DNA of 64,000 nt from Planctomycetaceae bacterium (GTDB taxonomy: Bacteria; Planctomycetota; Planctomycetia; Pirellulales; Pirellulaceae). Position 1 is the first letter of the stretch. Every line of letters starts with the position of its first letter. The notes beneath the pieces are model-generated. The model was not told where the DNA came from and did not search any database. It saw only the letters and a list, made by a program, of their open reading frames with translations. Position numbers and translations under genes: made by a program. This document shows, in pieces, positions 8,424-16,637 of this stretch. The stretch covers positions 248,001-312,000 of the forward strand of contig JACKHN010000010.1 in the NCBI GenBank assembly GCA_020638975.1, given 5' to 3'.

Positions 8424-9886
8424 GTTCGATCCCCGACCGACGCGTTCGTGGCGTAAACGACAGAGAAGTTTCCGATGCCGGTGACTACGTTCTTTACTGG
8501 ATGATCTCGTCGCGCCGTGGAACCTACAACTTCGGCCTCGAACGCGGCGTGGAATGGGCGAAGCAGCTCAACAAACCACTGGTGATTCTGGAAGCCTTGC
8601 GGTGTGATTATCAGTGGGCCAGTGATCGACTGCACAGATTTGTCATCGAAGGTATGGCAGATAATGCGGAACACTTCACCAAGAAGAACGTTGTGTACTA
8701 TCCGTATCTGGAGGCGACACGCGGAAGCGGCAAGGGGTTGTTGAAGGAGTTGGCGAGCCACGCCTGTGTGGTGGTAAGCGACGATTTTCCGTGCTTCTTC
8801 CTGCCCCGTATGATCGACGCGGCCTCGGCACAGATCCCAGTGCGGTTCGAGTTGGTTGATTCCAACGGACTGCTGCCGATGCGAGCAGCCGATAAGGTCT
8901 TCTTGAGAGCTTTTGACTTTCGTCGATTCTTGCAGAAGAACTTGTTGCCACACTTGGCAGATGTTCCCCAACGTGATCCTCTGTCGCAAGTAAAGCTGCC
9001 AACACTGAAAGCCTTGCCCGCGAAAATTACCACACGTTGGCCAATGGCAGATCCGGCGAAGTTACTCTCGTCGAGGAGCGGACTCGCATCCTTTCCCATC
9101 GATCATTCGGTTGGCCCCGTGGAAACTGTTGGTGGTTCGCGGGCAGGCGGTGCGGCACTTCGCACGTTTATGAAAAGCAAACTCCCGATCTACGACTCGG
9201 ATCGGAATCAACCCGAGAAGGAAGCCACTAGCGGCCTGTCGCCCTATCTGCACTTCGGGCATGTTTCCGTTCATGAAGTGTTCGAGCAGCTAACGCGTCT
9301 TGTCGAATGGACGCCCAATCTGGTCGCCGAGAAGGCCACCGGAAGCAACAGCGGTTGGTGGGGAGCTGATGCAGAAGTCGAGTCGTTTCTCGACGAGCTG
9401 ATCACCTGGCGCGAGTTGGGATACAACATGTGCTGGCAGCGTGATGATTACGATCAATACGACTCGCTTCCCGAGTGGGCTCAACAGACGCTGGCCGAAC
9501 ACGCCGACGATCACCGCCCACATGTGTATTCGTTGGAGCAGTTCGAGTTGGCGAAGACGCATGATGAATTGTGGAACGCGGCTCAGCGGCAGCTGGTCCG
9601 CGAGGGACGCATTCACAATTACCTGAGGATGTTGTGGGGCAAGAAGATTTTCGAGTGGTCTGCTTCCGCGCGCGAATCGCTCGACGTGATGATCGAGCTG
9701 AACAACAAGTATGCTTTGGACGGGCGCAATCCGAATTCGTACAGCGGTATCTTCTGGGTGCTGGGCCGTTACGACCGAGCCTGGGGCCCCGAACGCCCCA
9801 TCTTCGGCAAGATTCGCTACATGACCAGCGAGAACACGGCTCGCAAGGTCAAAGTGAAAAACTACATCGCCGAATACTCGCCTTGA
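8420..9886 (+). CDS. phr: Class II deoxyribodipyrimidine photolyase
   Basis: A 488-residue FAD-dependent photolyase that repairs UV-induced cyclobutane pyrimidine dimers using light. The N-terminal antenna domain contains YVLYWMISSRR, as in class II enzymes. The C-terminal FAD domain has SGLSPYLHFGHVS, NYLRMLWGKKIFEWS, ALDGRNPNSYSGIFW and GRYDRAWGPERPIFGKIRYM, all hallmarks of class II CPD photolyases. The length is normal. Translation is coupled to the upstream methyltransferase through an ATGA overlap, linking DNA repair with lipid modification in one transcription unit. Confidence 0.93.
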   Translation: MSSIPDRRVRGVNDREVSDAGDYVLYWMISSRRGTYNFGLERGVEWAKQLNKPLVILEALRCDYQWASDRLHRFVIEGMADNAEHFTKKNVVYYPYLEATRGSGKGLLKELASHACVVVSDDFPCFFLPRMIDAASAQIPVRFELVDSNGLLPMRAADKVFLRAFDFRRFLQKNLLPHLADVPQRDPLSQVKLPTLKALPAKITTRWPMADPAKLLSSRSGLASFPIDHSVGPVETVGGSRAGGAALRTFMKSKLPIYDSDRNQPEKEATSGLSPYLHFGHVSVHEVFEQLTRLVEWTPNLVAEKATGSNSGWWGADAEVESFLDELITWRELGYNMCWQRDDYDQYDSLPEWAQQTLAEHADDHRPHVYSLEQFELAKTHDELWNAAQRQLVREGRIHNYLRMLWGKKIFEWSASARESLDVMIELNNKYALDGRNPNSYSGIFWVLGRYDRAWGPERPIFGKIRYMTSENTARKVKVKNYIAEYSP

Positions 9887-9901
9887 GATTTCAACACGTA
9901 G

Positions 9902-10052
9902 GTTATGCTTCAGCATAACGAACAGCATGGGCACATCGTGTGCGCGTCGGCACGCGTCGCGCGTTGCCGTGCTGAAGCATAGCGACATTAATTCGTGCAA
10001 CTTGCTACGCGATTCATTATGCTGATGCCGTTTTGTTATGCTGAAGCATAGC
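9902..10052. repeat. Upstream REP pair and partial copies flanking the RAYT gene
   Basis: A complete palindrome with arms GTTATGCT and AGCATAAC around a TC loop lies at 9902-9919. A copy in the opposite loop orientation (GA, right arm one base changed) lies at 10035-10052. Partial copies occur at 9971-9983 and around 10017. The opposed pair resembles the BIME arrangement around REP-associated tyrosine transposases. Confidence 0.8.
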
Positions 10053-10083
10053 CTACTGAGTGGCTTGGCGAGAGGGTGGCGCG

Positions 10084-10641
10084 GTGGCAGATTACCGGCG
10101 ATATTTCGTGCCGGGCGGCACTTACTTTTTTACGCTGGTGACGGCGGCTCGGGCACCGTTGTTTTGGGACGAAGCGGCGCGTACTTTGTTGGGAGACATG
10201 ATGCGGGAAGTCCGCACTGATGCGCCGTTCAAGACGTTTGCGATCGTGCTGTTGCCGGATCACTTGCACGTTGTCTGGACGCTGCCGAGTGGGGATTCGA
10301 ACTATCCTGATCGCTGGAAAGCGATCAAGGCCAAGTTCTCGCATCGGTGGTTGGGGCAAGGCGGACGCGAGCAACGTGTGAGCCGAGGTTATCGCCGGCA
10401 ACGGCGGCGTGGCGTCTGGCAGCCACGCTTCATGGAGCACACGATTCGCGACGAGGCAGACCTGCACGCACACGCGGACTACATTCACTACAACCCCGTC
10501 AAGCATGGACTGGTTGCAAGCCCGAAGGACTGGCCGTGGTCGTCATTTCACCGACTCGTCGCGAGCGGCGATTATCCGCTAGACTGGGGCCGCAGTGAAG
10601 TGCCTAGTTTCGACGGCGTCGATGAGTCGCTGATCGAGTAG
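10084..10641 (+). CDS. REP-associated tyrosine transposase (RAYT, Y1 HUH family)
   Basis: A 185-residue single-strand DNA transposase-like protein. It starts with DYRRYFVPGGTYFFT, carries the metal-binding HUH motif in LLPDHLHVVW, and has the catalytic tyrosine region in HADYIHYNPVKHGL. RAYTs act on REP palindromes, and REP pairs flank this gene on both sides. The GTG at 10084 is preferred over the ATG at 10060 because GAGAGGG lies just upstream and family proteins begin near DYRRY. All core motifs are intact, so it may be active. It separates the photolyase operon from the SOUL gene. Confidence 0.9.
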   Translation: MADYRRYFVPGGTYFFTLVTAARAPLFWDEAARTLLGDMMREVRTDAPFKTFAIVLLPDHLHVVWTLPSGDSNYPDRWKAIKAKFSHRWLGQGGREQRVSRGYRRQRRRGVWQPRFMEHTIRDEADLHAHADYIHYNPVKHGLVASPKDWPWSSFHRLVASGDYPLDWGRSEVPSFDGVDESLIE

Positions 10642-10661
10642 CGAGCGAGCGGTCATCGAAT

Positions 10662-10712
10662 GTTATGCTTCAGCATATCACCTCGACGCGAAAAGTTATG
10701 CTGAAGCATAAC
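10662..10712. repeat. Downstream REP pair
   Basis: Two REP palindromes in opposite loop orientation: 10662-10679 (TC loop, right arm one base changed) and 10695-10712 (GA loop, perfect arms). They mirror the upstream pair at 9902 and 10035. Confidence 0.8.
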
Positions 10713-10829
10713 CTACAAGCGAAAGAGAGCAGCCGGTTCACGATTGGGGGGGTGTTCTCCGTTCTACAGTGAGGACGCGGCATGAACTCCGCGTGAAACC
10801 CCTTCAAAGTGACAGCAGGAAGACAAGTT

Positions 10830-11423
10830 ATGAGAACTCGAAGAATGGTGTACTTCAGCATCGCAGCGCTGGTTGGTCTCTCGGTTTATTTCGGTTGGAA
10901 GGTGACCGCCCGCGGTGCTTACGAGTCCGCTGAATACAAGGTCGTCGAATCCGATGGTGCTTTTGAAATTCGTGAATACCCAGAACTGACATTGGTTACG
11001 ACGAGCACGAAGTTCGAAACGCAAGGGAACGACGGCAGCTTCATGCGGCTGTTTCGGTACATCAGCGGCTCGAACGACGCAGAGCAGAAGGTAGCCATGA
11101 CCACTCCCGTTTTCATGCAACGCGACGCGGAGGATATCGCCGGTAAGATGTCTTTTGTCCTTCCGAAGGAGGTTGCTGAACAAGGAGCTCCGAAACCTGC
11201 TGGCGATGGAGTTCAGCTACAGCAGCGTCAGGGCGGTCGATTCGCCGTATTGCGATTCACTGGGCGAATGGATGGCGAGTCTGTTGCGAGGGCCGAGGCC
11301 AGCTTGAGGGCATGGATGACGAAACGAGGACTCGTCGGAGAAGTGAACGCCGAGCTTGCTGGATACGATCCGCCGTGGACGCCGGGTCCACTGCGACGGA
11401 ATGAAGTGTTGATTCGCTTCTAG
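10830..11423 (+). CDS. SOUL heme-binding family protein, membrane-anchored
   Basis: A 197-residue protein with an N-terminal hydrophobic segment (about residues 5-23), then a SOUL domain: YKVVESDGAFEIREYPELT, MRLFRYISGSN, KVAMTTPVFM and a C-terminal GYDPPWTPGPLRRNEVLI. SOUL proteins bind heme or tetrapyrroles, and some bacterial members appear in light or oxidative-stress clusters. The start at 10830 is supported by AGGAAG upstream; an in-frame ATG at 10809 is less likely. It lies downstream of the photolyase and lipid genes, interrupted only by the RAYT module, so it may belong to the same functional set. Confidence 0.88.
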   Translation: MRTRRMVYFSIAALVGLSVYFGWKVTARGAYESAEYKVVESDGAFEIREYPELTLVTTSTKFETQGNDGSFMRLFRYISGSNDAEQKVAMTTPVFMQRDAEDIAGKMSFVLPKEVAEQGAPKPAGDGVQLQQRQGGRFAVLRFTGRMDGESVARAEASLRAWMTKRGLVGEVNAELAGYDPPWTPGPLRRNEVLIRF

Positions 11424-11554
11424 GCCTGAAACAGATGCGAGCCGAACACGACGTGGCGAGCAGCTAGATTATCAATGCCGACAACCGGAACGCAGGACGC
11501 GTAGCACGAACACTAACTCACATTCTCTTGTGGAGAGGGACGATTGGCGATCGC

Positions 11555-11584
11555 AAAAAAACGCCGCGGAGCATAACCGCGACG
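11555..11584 (-). terminator. Intrinsic terminator of the rplM-rpsI operon
   Basis: On the minus strand, an 8-bp stem (CGTCGCGG with CCGCGGCG, one G-U pair) with a 7-base loop is followed by seven T residues. It starts 32 bases beyond the rpsI stop codon. Confidence 0.8.
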
Positions 11585-11616
11585 TTCTTGGATCAAGTCG
11601 ATATCGAAGTGAAGAA

Positions 11617-12030
11617 TTAACGTTTCGAGAACTGGACACCACGACGGGCACCGTGTAGACCGCACTTCTTTCGCTCTTTCATGCGAGCGTCTCGAGTGAG
11701 GAATCCACCATCGCGTAGTGGCTCGAAGAGTTCTTCGTTGAAACCCATCAGCGCCCGAGCCAGCCCCATACGGACTGCACCCGACTGTCCCGTGTTCCCG
11801 CCACCCGAGGCACGAACCAGAACGTCTACCGTTTCGCGTTGGCCGCAAGCGTCAAGCACGTCCAAGATCCAACGACGATCTTGGACTTCGGTGAAATACT
11901 CTTCGAAGTCACGTCCGTTCACGGTGATCTTGCCACTGCCAGCACGAACGCGAACGCGGGCGACTGATGACTTGCGACGCCCGGTTCCCAGAGCATCTCC
12001 GTTAATCTTGTCTTTCTTGACTGCAACCAT
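11617..12030 (-). CDS. rpsI: 30S ribosomal protein S9
   Basis: A 137-residue S9 of normal length. It has GTGRRKSSVARVRVRAGSGK near the N-terminus, GGGNTGQSGAVRMGLARAL in the middle, and DARMKERKKCGLHGARR with a basic FSKR tail that reaches the ribosomal P site. It follows rplM by 66 bp, the conserved gene order, and a terminator lies just beyond it. Confidence 0.97.
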   Translation of the reverse strand: MVAVKKDKINGDALGTGRRKSSVARVRVRAGSGKITVNGRDFEEYFTEVQDRRWILDVLDACGQRETVDVLVRASGGGNTGQSGAVRMGLARALMGFNEELFEPLRDGGFLTRDARMKERKKCGLHGARRGVQFSKR

Positions 12031-12096
12031 TTGTTTCGCTCTATCAGAGATTCAGTAGGTTTGTTTACTGCGATATTTGTTTACGGACAGCCGCGT

Positions 12097-12540
12097 CTAC
12101 TTGCAACCGAGCTCACGCGATTCAGGCTGTTGCGCCTGATGCGGATGTTCGGTACCTGCATAGACCTTCAATTTGTCCAACATCTGCCGACCTAGACGAT
12201 TCTTTGGCAACATCCGGCGGACGGCTTCGCGAAGGATCTCCTCGGGCTTCTTTTCGAGGCGTTTCTCAGCCGTTTCACTTCGTTGCCCAGGCCAACCGGT
12301 GTACCAAGTGTATTTTTTTTGCGACCACTTCTTGCCAGTGAACTGCACCTTTTCGGCGTTCGTGACCACGATGAAGTCGCCCGTATCGACGTGCGGTGTG
12401 TAGGTTGGACGATGCTTGCCCATCAAGATGACAGCAATGTCGCTCGCCAATCGGCCAACGATCTTATCGGTCGCATCCACATGCCACCATTTCGGCGTCA
12501 ACTCGCCCGGTTTCGCCATGTAACTCTTTGTGGTGACCAA
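12097..12540 (-). CDS. rplM: 50S ribosomal protein L13, probable TTG start
   Basis: A 147-residue L13 with WWHVDATDKIVGRLASDIA, LMGKHRPTYTPH, DTGDFIVVTNAEK and RMLPKNRLGRQML. A TTG at 12540 gives MVTTKSYMAKPGEL and stands 8 bases after GGGAGG, the best ribosome-binding site present; the first in-frame ATG at 12519 has only a weak GAG upstream. The C-terminus has a short extension (HPHQAQQPESRELGCK). It is the first gene of the rplM-rpsI operon. Confidence 0.95.
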   Translation of the reverse strand: MVTTKSYMAKPGELTPKWWHVDATDKIVGRLASDIAVILMGKHRPTYTPHVDTGDFIVVTNAEKVQFTGKKWSQKKYTWYTGWPGQRSETAEKRLEKKPEEILREAVRRMLPKNRLGRQMLDKLKVYAGTEHPHQAQQPESRELGCK

Positions 12541-13509
12541 CGTTGCATCCTCCCGGAGGCAGTAATGTTCGCTTGAAGTGTCTAAAGCCAATTCGCAAAT
12601 GCAGGTGCAGATTACGCCCAGATCGCGATAATTCGGTATGTGGAAACGGGTGATTCTAGCGACCTAAATCATGGTCAGCAACCGCTCTTTGTGGTCGATC
12701 GACAGATTTGCAGACGGTGGGAATCGAACGCGAACCGGAGGACGTCGGCAGAATCTCCCATTAGCAGCCACGCAAATCGCTCCCATATCTAGCAAAGGAA
12801 CGAGAGAAAACACCTCGGTCGGGTGGAATTCGAGTATGTCTCCAAAACGCCAGTAATTCAATGCTGAGATGATGCCGATCTTCGTTTCGAAAAGCAAAAA
12901 GGGGTGCCCCTGCCCAAGGCCCCCCTTTGCTTCTGCCCCAGTTTGCGAAGTCCGTCTGCCCCGGCGGACCTCGCAACGAACCAGATTCATCTGCCCGGTG
13001 AATCTGGTTCGCGATCAAATCAACTAGCCTGACAACGGATCCTCCCAGTTAGTCCCAAACAGCACCAACGGCCTGCCCCGACCGACGTCACCCAAGGCGG
13101 TGACGAATTGGTGATGAGAGAGAGGTGACGAGGAATCGCCGACGAGCGAAAGTTCCCTCTGCGAGTTGCTTCGATAGCTAACGGCAGCGTGAACATGCAC
13201 TTCAGCTCTCCCCAAAGAAAAGAGTAGAGACGAAAACCATCCTTCGGCAGCTTGGCGATCTCACGGCAGCGAATGCTTACCTAAACAAGAGACCCATAGC
13301 TTTGCGCCCCGGCCTCGCGACCGGTTAGCCTTTTTCGTGGTTGGCGAGCTGAATGCCGCCGTCCATCGAATCAAAATCATTGACGTGACATTAAAATAAA
13401 TAGGTCGATTTTCATTCGAAGTCAAAAAACTTCTCCGGATTTTCTTTGAGTATCTTGGCTGGCCTTCGTCTAGTCGACGCACCGCGGGGCGACGCGTTAC
13501 AATTCGCTC
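12541..13509. other. Long intergenic region upstream of rplM with a hairpin cluster
   Basis: Nearly 970 bp between the divergent rplM and HAD genes with no credible coding sequence. The part from 12894 to about 13104 is a run of hairpins with stems at 12894-12930, 12950-12969, 12977-13011 (13-bp perfect arms) and 13087-13104. On the minus strand GGGCAG recurs five times, mostly in loops (plus-strand CTGCCC at 12910, 12933, 12956, 12991 and 13073; the first three exactly 23 bp apart). The remainder is unremarkable and AT-rich near 13380-13460, where the HAD promoter may lie. It could be a structured RNA or a repeat. Confidence 0.5.
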
Positions 13510-14181
13510 ATGCTCACATTGCTCTTTGATATCGACGGCACGCTGATCAATACCGGAGGTGCCGGCGGAACGGCGTTAATCGAAGCTTTCCGTGAAGACT
13601 TCGGCATCCGTAGTCCAGCCAACGTTCCCTTTAGCGGTCGCACGGACCGCGGTATCGGCACGAACCTGTTCGAAGAACACGGGATCGACGATTCGCCGGA
13701 GAACTGGCAGCGACTCCGTGACGGATACATCGCGCGGCTGCCGGTTCATCTGCCGCAGCGAGACGGTCGAGTGCTCGCTGGCGTGTTGCGGCTGCTCGAA
13801 CAATTGCAAGCGCGTGAAGCGGTCGCCGTTGGATTGCTGACCGGCAATCTACAAGATGGTGCCCGTATCAAGTTGGGTTACTTCGGGCTGTTCGAGTATT
13901 TCAAGTTCGGTGGCTTCGGCGATGACCACCGAAACCGCGATGGAGTCGCACAGGCGGCGCTCACCGCGGCCGAGCAACATGCTAACGGCTCATTCGATCC
14001 TAATCGTGTTTGGGTGATTGGCGACACGCCGTTGGACATCAGCTGTGCCCGTGCAATCAATGCGAAAGTACTTGCGGTTGCGACTGGCTTGCATCCCACT
14101 CAAGAACTTGCCGAATCGCAACCCGACAGACTACTCGAAGACCTCTCCGATACCAACGTGGTGCTAAACGCTTTGAGTTAG
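13510..14181 (+). CDS. HAD-family hydrolase (phosphoglycolate phosphatase-like)
   Basis: A 223-residue HAD phosphatase with motif I LLFDIDGTLIN (nucleophile Asp and acid Asp), a helical cap domain, motif II around VGLLTGN, and motif IV VIGDTPLDI. The family dephosphorylates small phosphorylated metabolites, so the exact substrate is not predictable. It lies 73 bp upstream of the aldolase start and may head the operon of aldolase and oxidoreductase. I see no strong ribosome-binding site. Confidence 0.85.
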   Translation: MLTLLFDIDGTLINTGGAGGTALIEAFREDFGIRSPANVPFSGRTDRGIGTNLFEEHGIDDSPENWQRLRDGYIARLPVHLPQRDGRVLAGVLRLLEQLQAREAVAVGLLTGNLQDGARIKLGYFGLFEYFKFGGFGDDHRNRDGVAQAALTAAEQHANGSFDPNRVWVIGDTPLDISCARAINAKVLAVATGLHPTQELAESQPDRLLEDLSDTNVVLNALS

Positions 14182-14254
14182 TTCTGTGAAACGACGTATT
14201 ACTCTGTTGCCCTCCGATTACGTCGTCCCCCCTCCCGCCTCGCAAAGGAACGAA

Positions 14255-15058
14255 ATGAGAAAGAGTCGCGTCAAGGCGAAGCTCGCCCGCAATGAACCGG
14301 TTCTATTAACGACGTTGCATCTGAACGATCCCTCGATGTACGAACTGGCGAGCCTGATGGGGTTCGACGGACTGTGGCTAGATCTCGAACACCACAGCCA
14401 CAGTGTCGAGACAGCCAACGCATTGCTTCGTGCCGCACGAGTTGGTACATCCGACGTGATGGTGCGACCAGCAAAAGGCGAGTTTATGCGAATGGGCCGC
14501 ATTCTAGAGGCCGGTGCGCAAGGCATCATGTATCCTCGTTGCGATAACGCTGAAGAAGCGGCCGAAGTAGTTCGTTGGTCGAAGTTCGCTCCGCTCGGAA
14601 CCCGCGGGATCGATGGCGGCAATCCTGACATGCCCTACTGCACGATGCCGTTGACGGATTACTTGCGTGAAGCCAATGAACAAACGTTTACCGTGATTCA
14701 ACTCGAAAGTCCCGAGTCGCTCGAACATGTCGATGCGATTGCTGCCGTAGCAGGTGTCGACGTTCTATTTCTTGGTCCCGGCGACTTTAGCATCTTAGCC
14801 GGTGTGCCAGGTCAGTTCGACCACGCCTGCATCACCGAAGCTCGCAATGCAATTGCCGCAGCAGCGAAGGCACACGGTAAGCATTGGGGATCGGTCGGAT
14901 TCAGCCCCGAGCACTCGAACGAACTCGTTGAACAAGGCGCACGTTTCATTTGCCATCAGGCAGATCTGTTAATTCTGAAGCAAGGTTTTGAACGCTTGCA
15001 AAGCGATTTTTCGAAGCTTGGCTTCACCTTTGACAACCAACTTGGAAGGCCAAGATGA
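14255..15058 (+). CDS. HpcH/HpaI-family aldolase
   Basis: A 267-residue class II pyruvate-type aldolase. Family features are GFDGLWLDLEHHSH with the metal-ligand glutamate region, MVRPAKGEF, GIMYPRCDNAEEA, IQLESPESLEHVDAI and VDVLFLGPGDFS. Relatives cleave or form 2-keto-3-deoxy compounds using pyruvate as donor. The start at 14255 follows AAAGGAA; the frame from 14186 has no similarity. It overlaps the next gene by ATGA (15055-15058). Coupling to a Gfo/Idh/MocA dehydrogenase and nearness to pseudaminic acid genes suggests sugar-acid metabolism for a surface glycan, but this is inference. Confidence 0.88.
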   Translation: MRKSRVKAKLARNEPVLLTTLHLNDPSMYELASLMGFDGLWLDLEHHSHSVETANALLRAARVGTSDVMVRPAKGEFMRMGRILEAGAQGIMYPRCDNAEEAAEVVRWSKFAPLGTRGIDGGNPDMPYCTMPLTDYLREANEQTFTVIQLESPESLEHVDAIAAVAGVDVLFLGPGDFSILAGVPGQFDHACITEARNAIAAAAKAHGKHWGSVGFSPEHSNELVEQGARFICHQADLLILKQGFERLQSDFSKLGFTFDNQLGRPR

Positions 15059-16053
15059 TTTCCAAACCAAACCTTCTAGTTGTCGGCGTCGGTTCCATCG
15101 GCGAACGCCATACACGGTGTTTCCAGGGGACGGGGCGTGCCAATGTTGCGATCTGCGACAGCAATGATACGTTGCGAACGGATATCGCCCAGCGTTACGG
15201 GATCACGCACGCGTTTGCGAATTGGAGCGAAGCGGTTGAGTCGGATTTCGATGCAGCGGTGATCTGCACGCCGGCTCACCTTCACATTCCGATGGCGATC
15301 GACATTGTAAATCGGAAGCGACACGCACTCATCGAGAAACCGCTCAGTACGAATTATGAACGCGTCGACGAATTGAAGCAGTTAGTCGAATCGCATGGTG
15401 TTACGGTGATGGCGGCTTACGTGTTGCGAGTTCATCCCTCGCTTGCTGCGATGAAAGCCGCGCTCGATTCAGGCCGATTTGGCAAACCCGTTCACGCCAC
15501 CGGCTGTTCGGGCCAACATTTCCCGACCTACCGCCCAGCTTACCGCGAGATCTACTATCGTAATCGAGCGACGGGTGGCGGAGCGATTCAGGACGCTTTG
15601 ACGCATTTGATCAATGCTGCCGAGTGGCTCATCGGCCCCATTGATACGCTGGCTGCTGACTGTAGTCATCAAGTCCTTGAAGGCGTCGAGGTTGAAGATA
15701 CGGTCAATGTGATTGCCCGCCACCAGAGCGGTGCGTTGGCTTCCTACAGCCTGAATCAGCATCAAGCACCTCAAGAATCAACACTAACAGTGGTTTGTGA
15801 ACGCGGTACCGTGAGATGCGAATTCCATGCAGGGCGTTGGCGATGGCAGACCGATCCCACTGACTGCTGGCACGACGAGCCATGCGAACCGCTGGAACGA
15901 GATGATCTGTTTACTGCCCAAGCGAACCACTTTCTCGACGTGACTGCCGGACTAGCCAAACCAACCTGCTCGCTCGACGAAGCCGCACGGACGCTGAAGA
16001 CAAACCAAGCAGTCCTCCAAGCGTGTGATCGTCGCGAATGGGTTACCCTCTGA
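15055..16053 (+). CDS. Gfo/Idh/MocA-family NAD(P)-dependent oxidoreductase
   Basis: A 332-residue cytoplasmic dehydrogenase with an N-terminal dinucleotide motif VVGVGSIGERH, the EKP motif in HALIEKPLS, and a C-terminal domain with GGGAIQDALTHLINAAEW carrying the usual catalytic aspartate and histidine. Members oxidise or reduce hydroxyl groups of sugars and polyols. Translation is coupled to the aldolase by an ATGA overlap, so the two proteins probably act on the same compound. Confidence 0.88.
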   Translation: MISKPNLLVVGVGSIGERHTRCFQGTGRANVAICDSNDTLRTDIAQRYGITHAFANWSEAVESDFDAAVICTPAHLHIPMAIDIVNRKRHALIEKPLSTNYERVDELKQLVESHGVTVMAAYVLRVHPSLAAMKAALDSGRFGKPVHATGCSGQHFPTYRPAYREIYYRNRATGGGAIQDALTHLINAAEWLIGPIDTLAADCSHQVLEGVEVEDTVNVIARHQSGALASYSLNQHQAPQESTLTVVCERGTVRCEFHAGRWRWQTDPTDCWHDEPCEPLERDDLFTAQANHFLDVTAGLAKPTCSLDEAARTLKTNQAVLQACDRREWVTL

Positions 16054-16637
16054 GCAGTTCCCAATGTTATGCGGGGTACTCCGGACTCGCTATCTATCGA
16101 ACCTCGGGCCTACCTAACGCCACTCTACTTGCGATCGTCTACTGCCCGGCTCCACGAGCGTTGCGTGGTGGTCGCGATGCAAGCGGTGCTACTGCCGTGA
16201 AAGCCCATTTTGACACCGCTGGTTCACCGAGGTTTCGGACACCGACGCTTCAACTCTCGACAGCTGGTCCCCGTTTCACACGCGGTCTGCCCAAACGACG
16301 GTTCATCATTTTCTCTTCGCCCGCAGACTACACTTCCACTGCTGTTCGACCGTTCGGCGGCAGTAACTGGCTGCGTGACCTCGAACAAACGTTAAGCTTC
16401 GTCAACTCCCTTCGGGCAGAGTGCGACTTCCCAGGGCCCACATCTCCCTTAAACAACTGGAAAGTAGACAGCATTCCAAACAATAGCAATTCCGACCCAC
16501 AATCCTGACGCTCAAGCAAATCATTAACGTCGCAGCAAACGCTATTGGTGGGAGTAGCTGTTTTCGATACTCTCCTGCCAAATTCTCGACCGACCAGACG
16601 CACGATGCGCAAAATCTCCGCAGCAAGGTTCGATTCG
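16054..16637. other. Intergenic region, no gene recognised
   Basis: About 580 bp between the oxidoreductase and the capsule-type protein. A plus-strand open frame at 16038-16508 starts inside the upstream gene, has no domain, and looks compositionally random. I see no RNA gene, clear terminator or repeat here. A promoter for the downstream genes is expected but not identifiable by eye. Confidence 0.45.

Noticed and set aside
12705..12745. tRNA-like 3' end on the minus strand (sequence resembling a T-arm followed by an acceptor end)
   Set aside because: The bases on each side of the TTCGATT loop do not pair as a T stem, and no D-arm or anticodon arm can be placed upstream.
16038..16508. 156-codon plus-strand open frame after the Gfo/Idh gene
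   Set aside because: It starts inside the upstream gene, has no ribosome-binding site at its start, no recognisable domain and random-looking composition.
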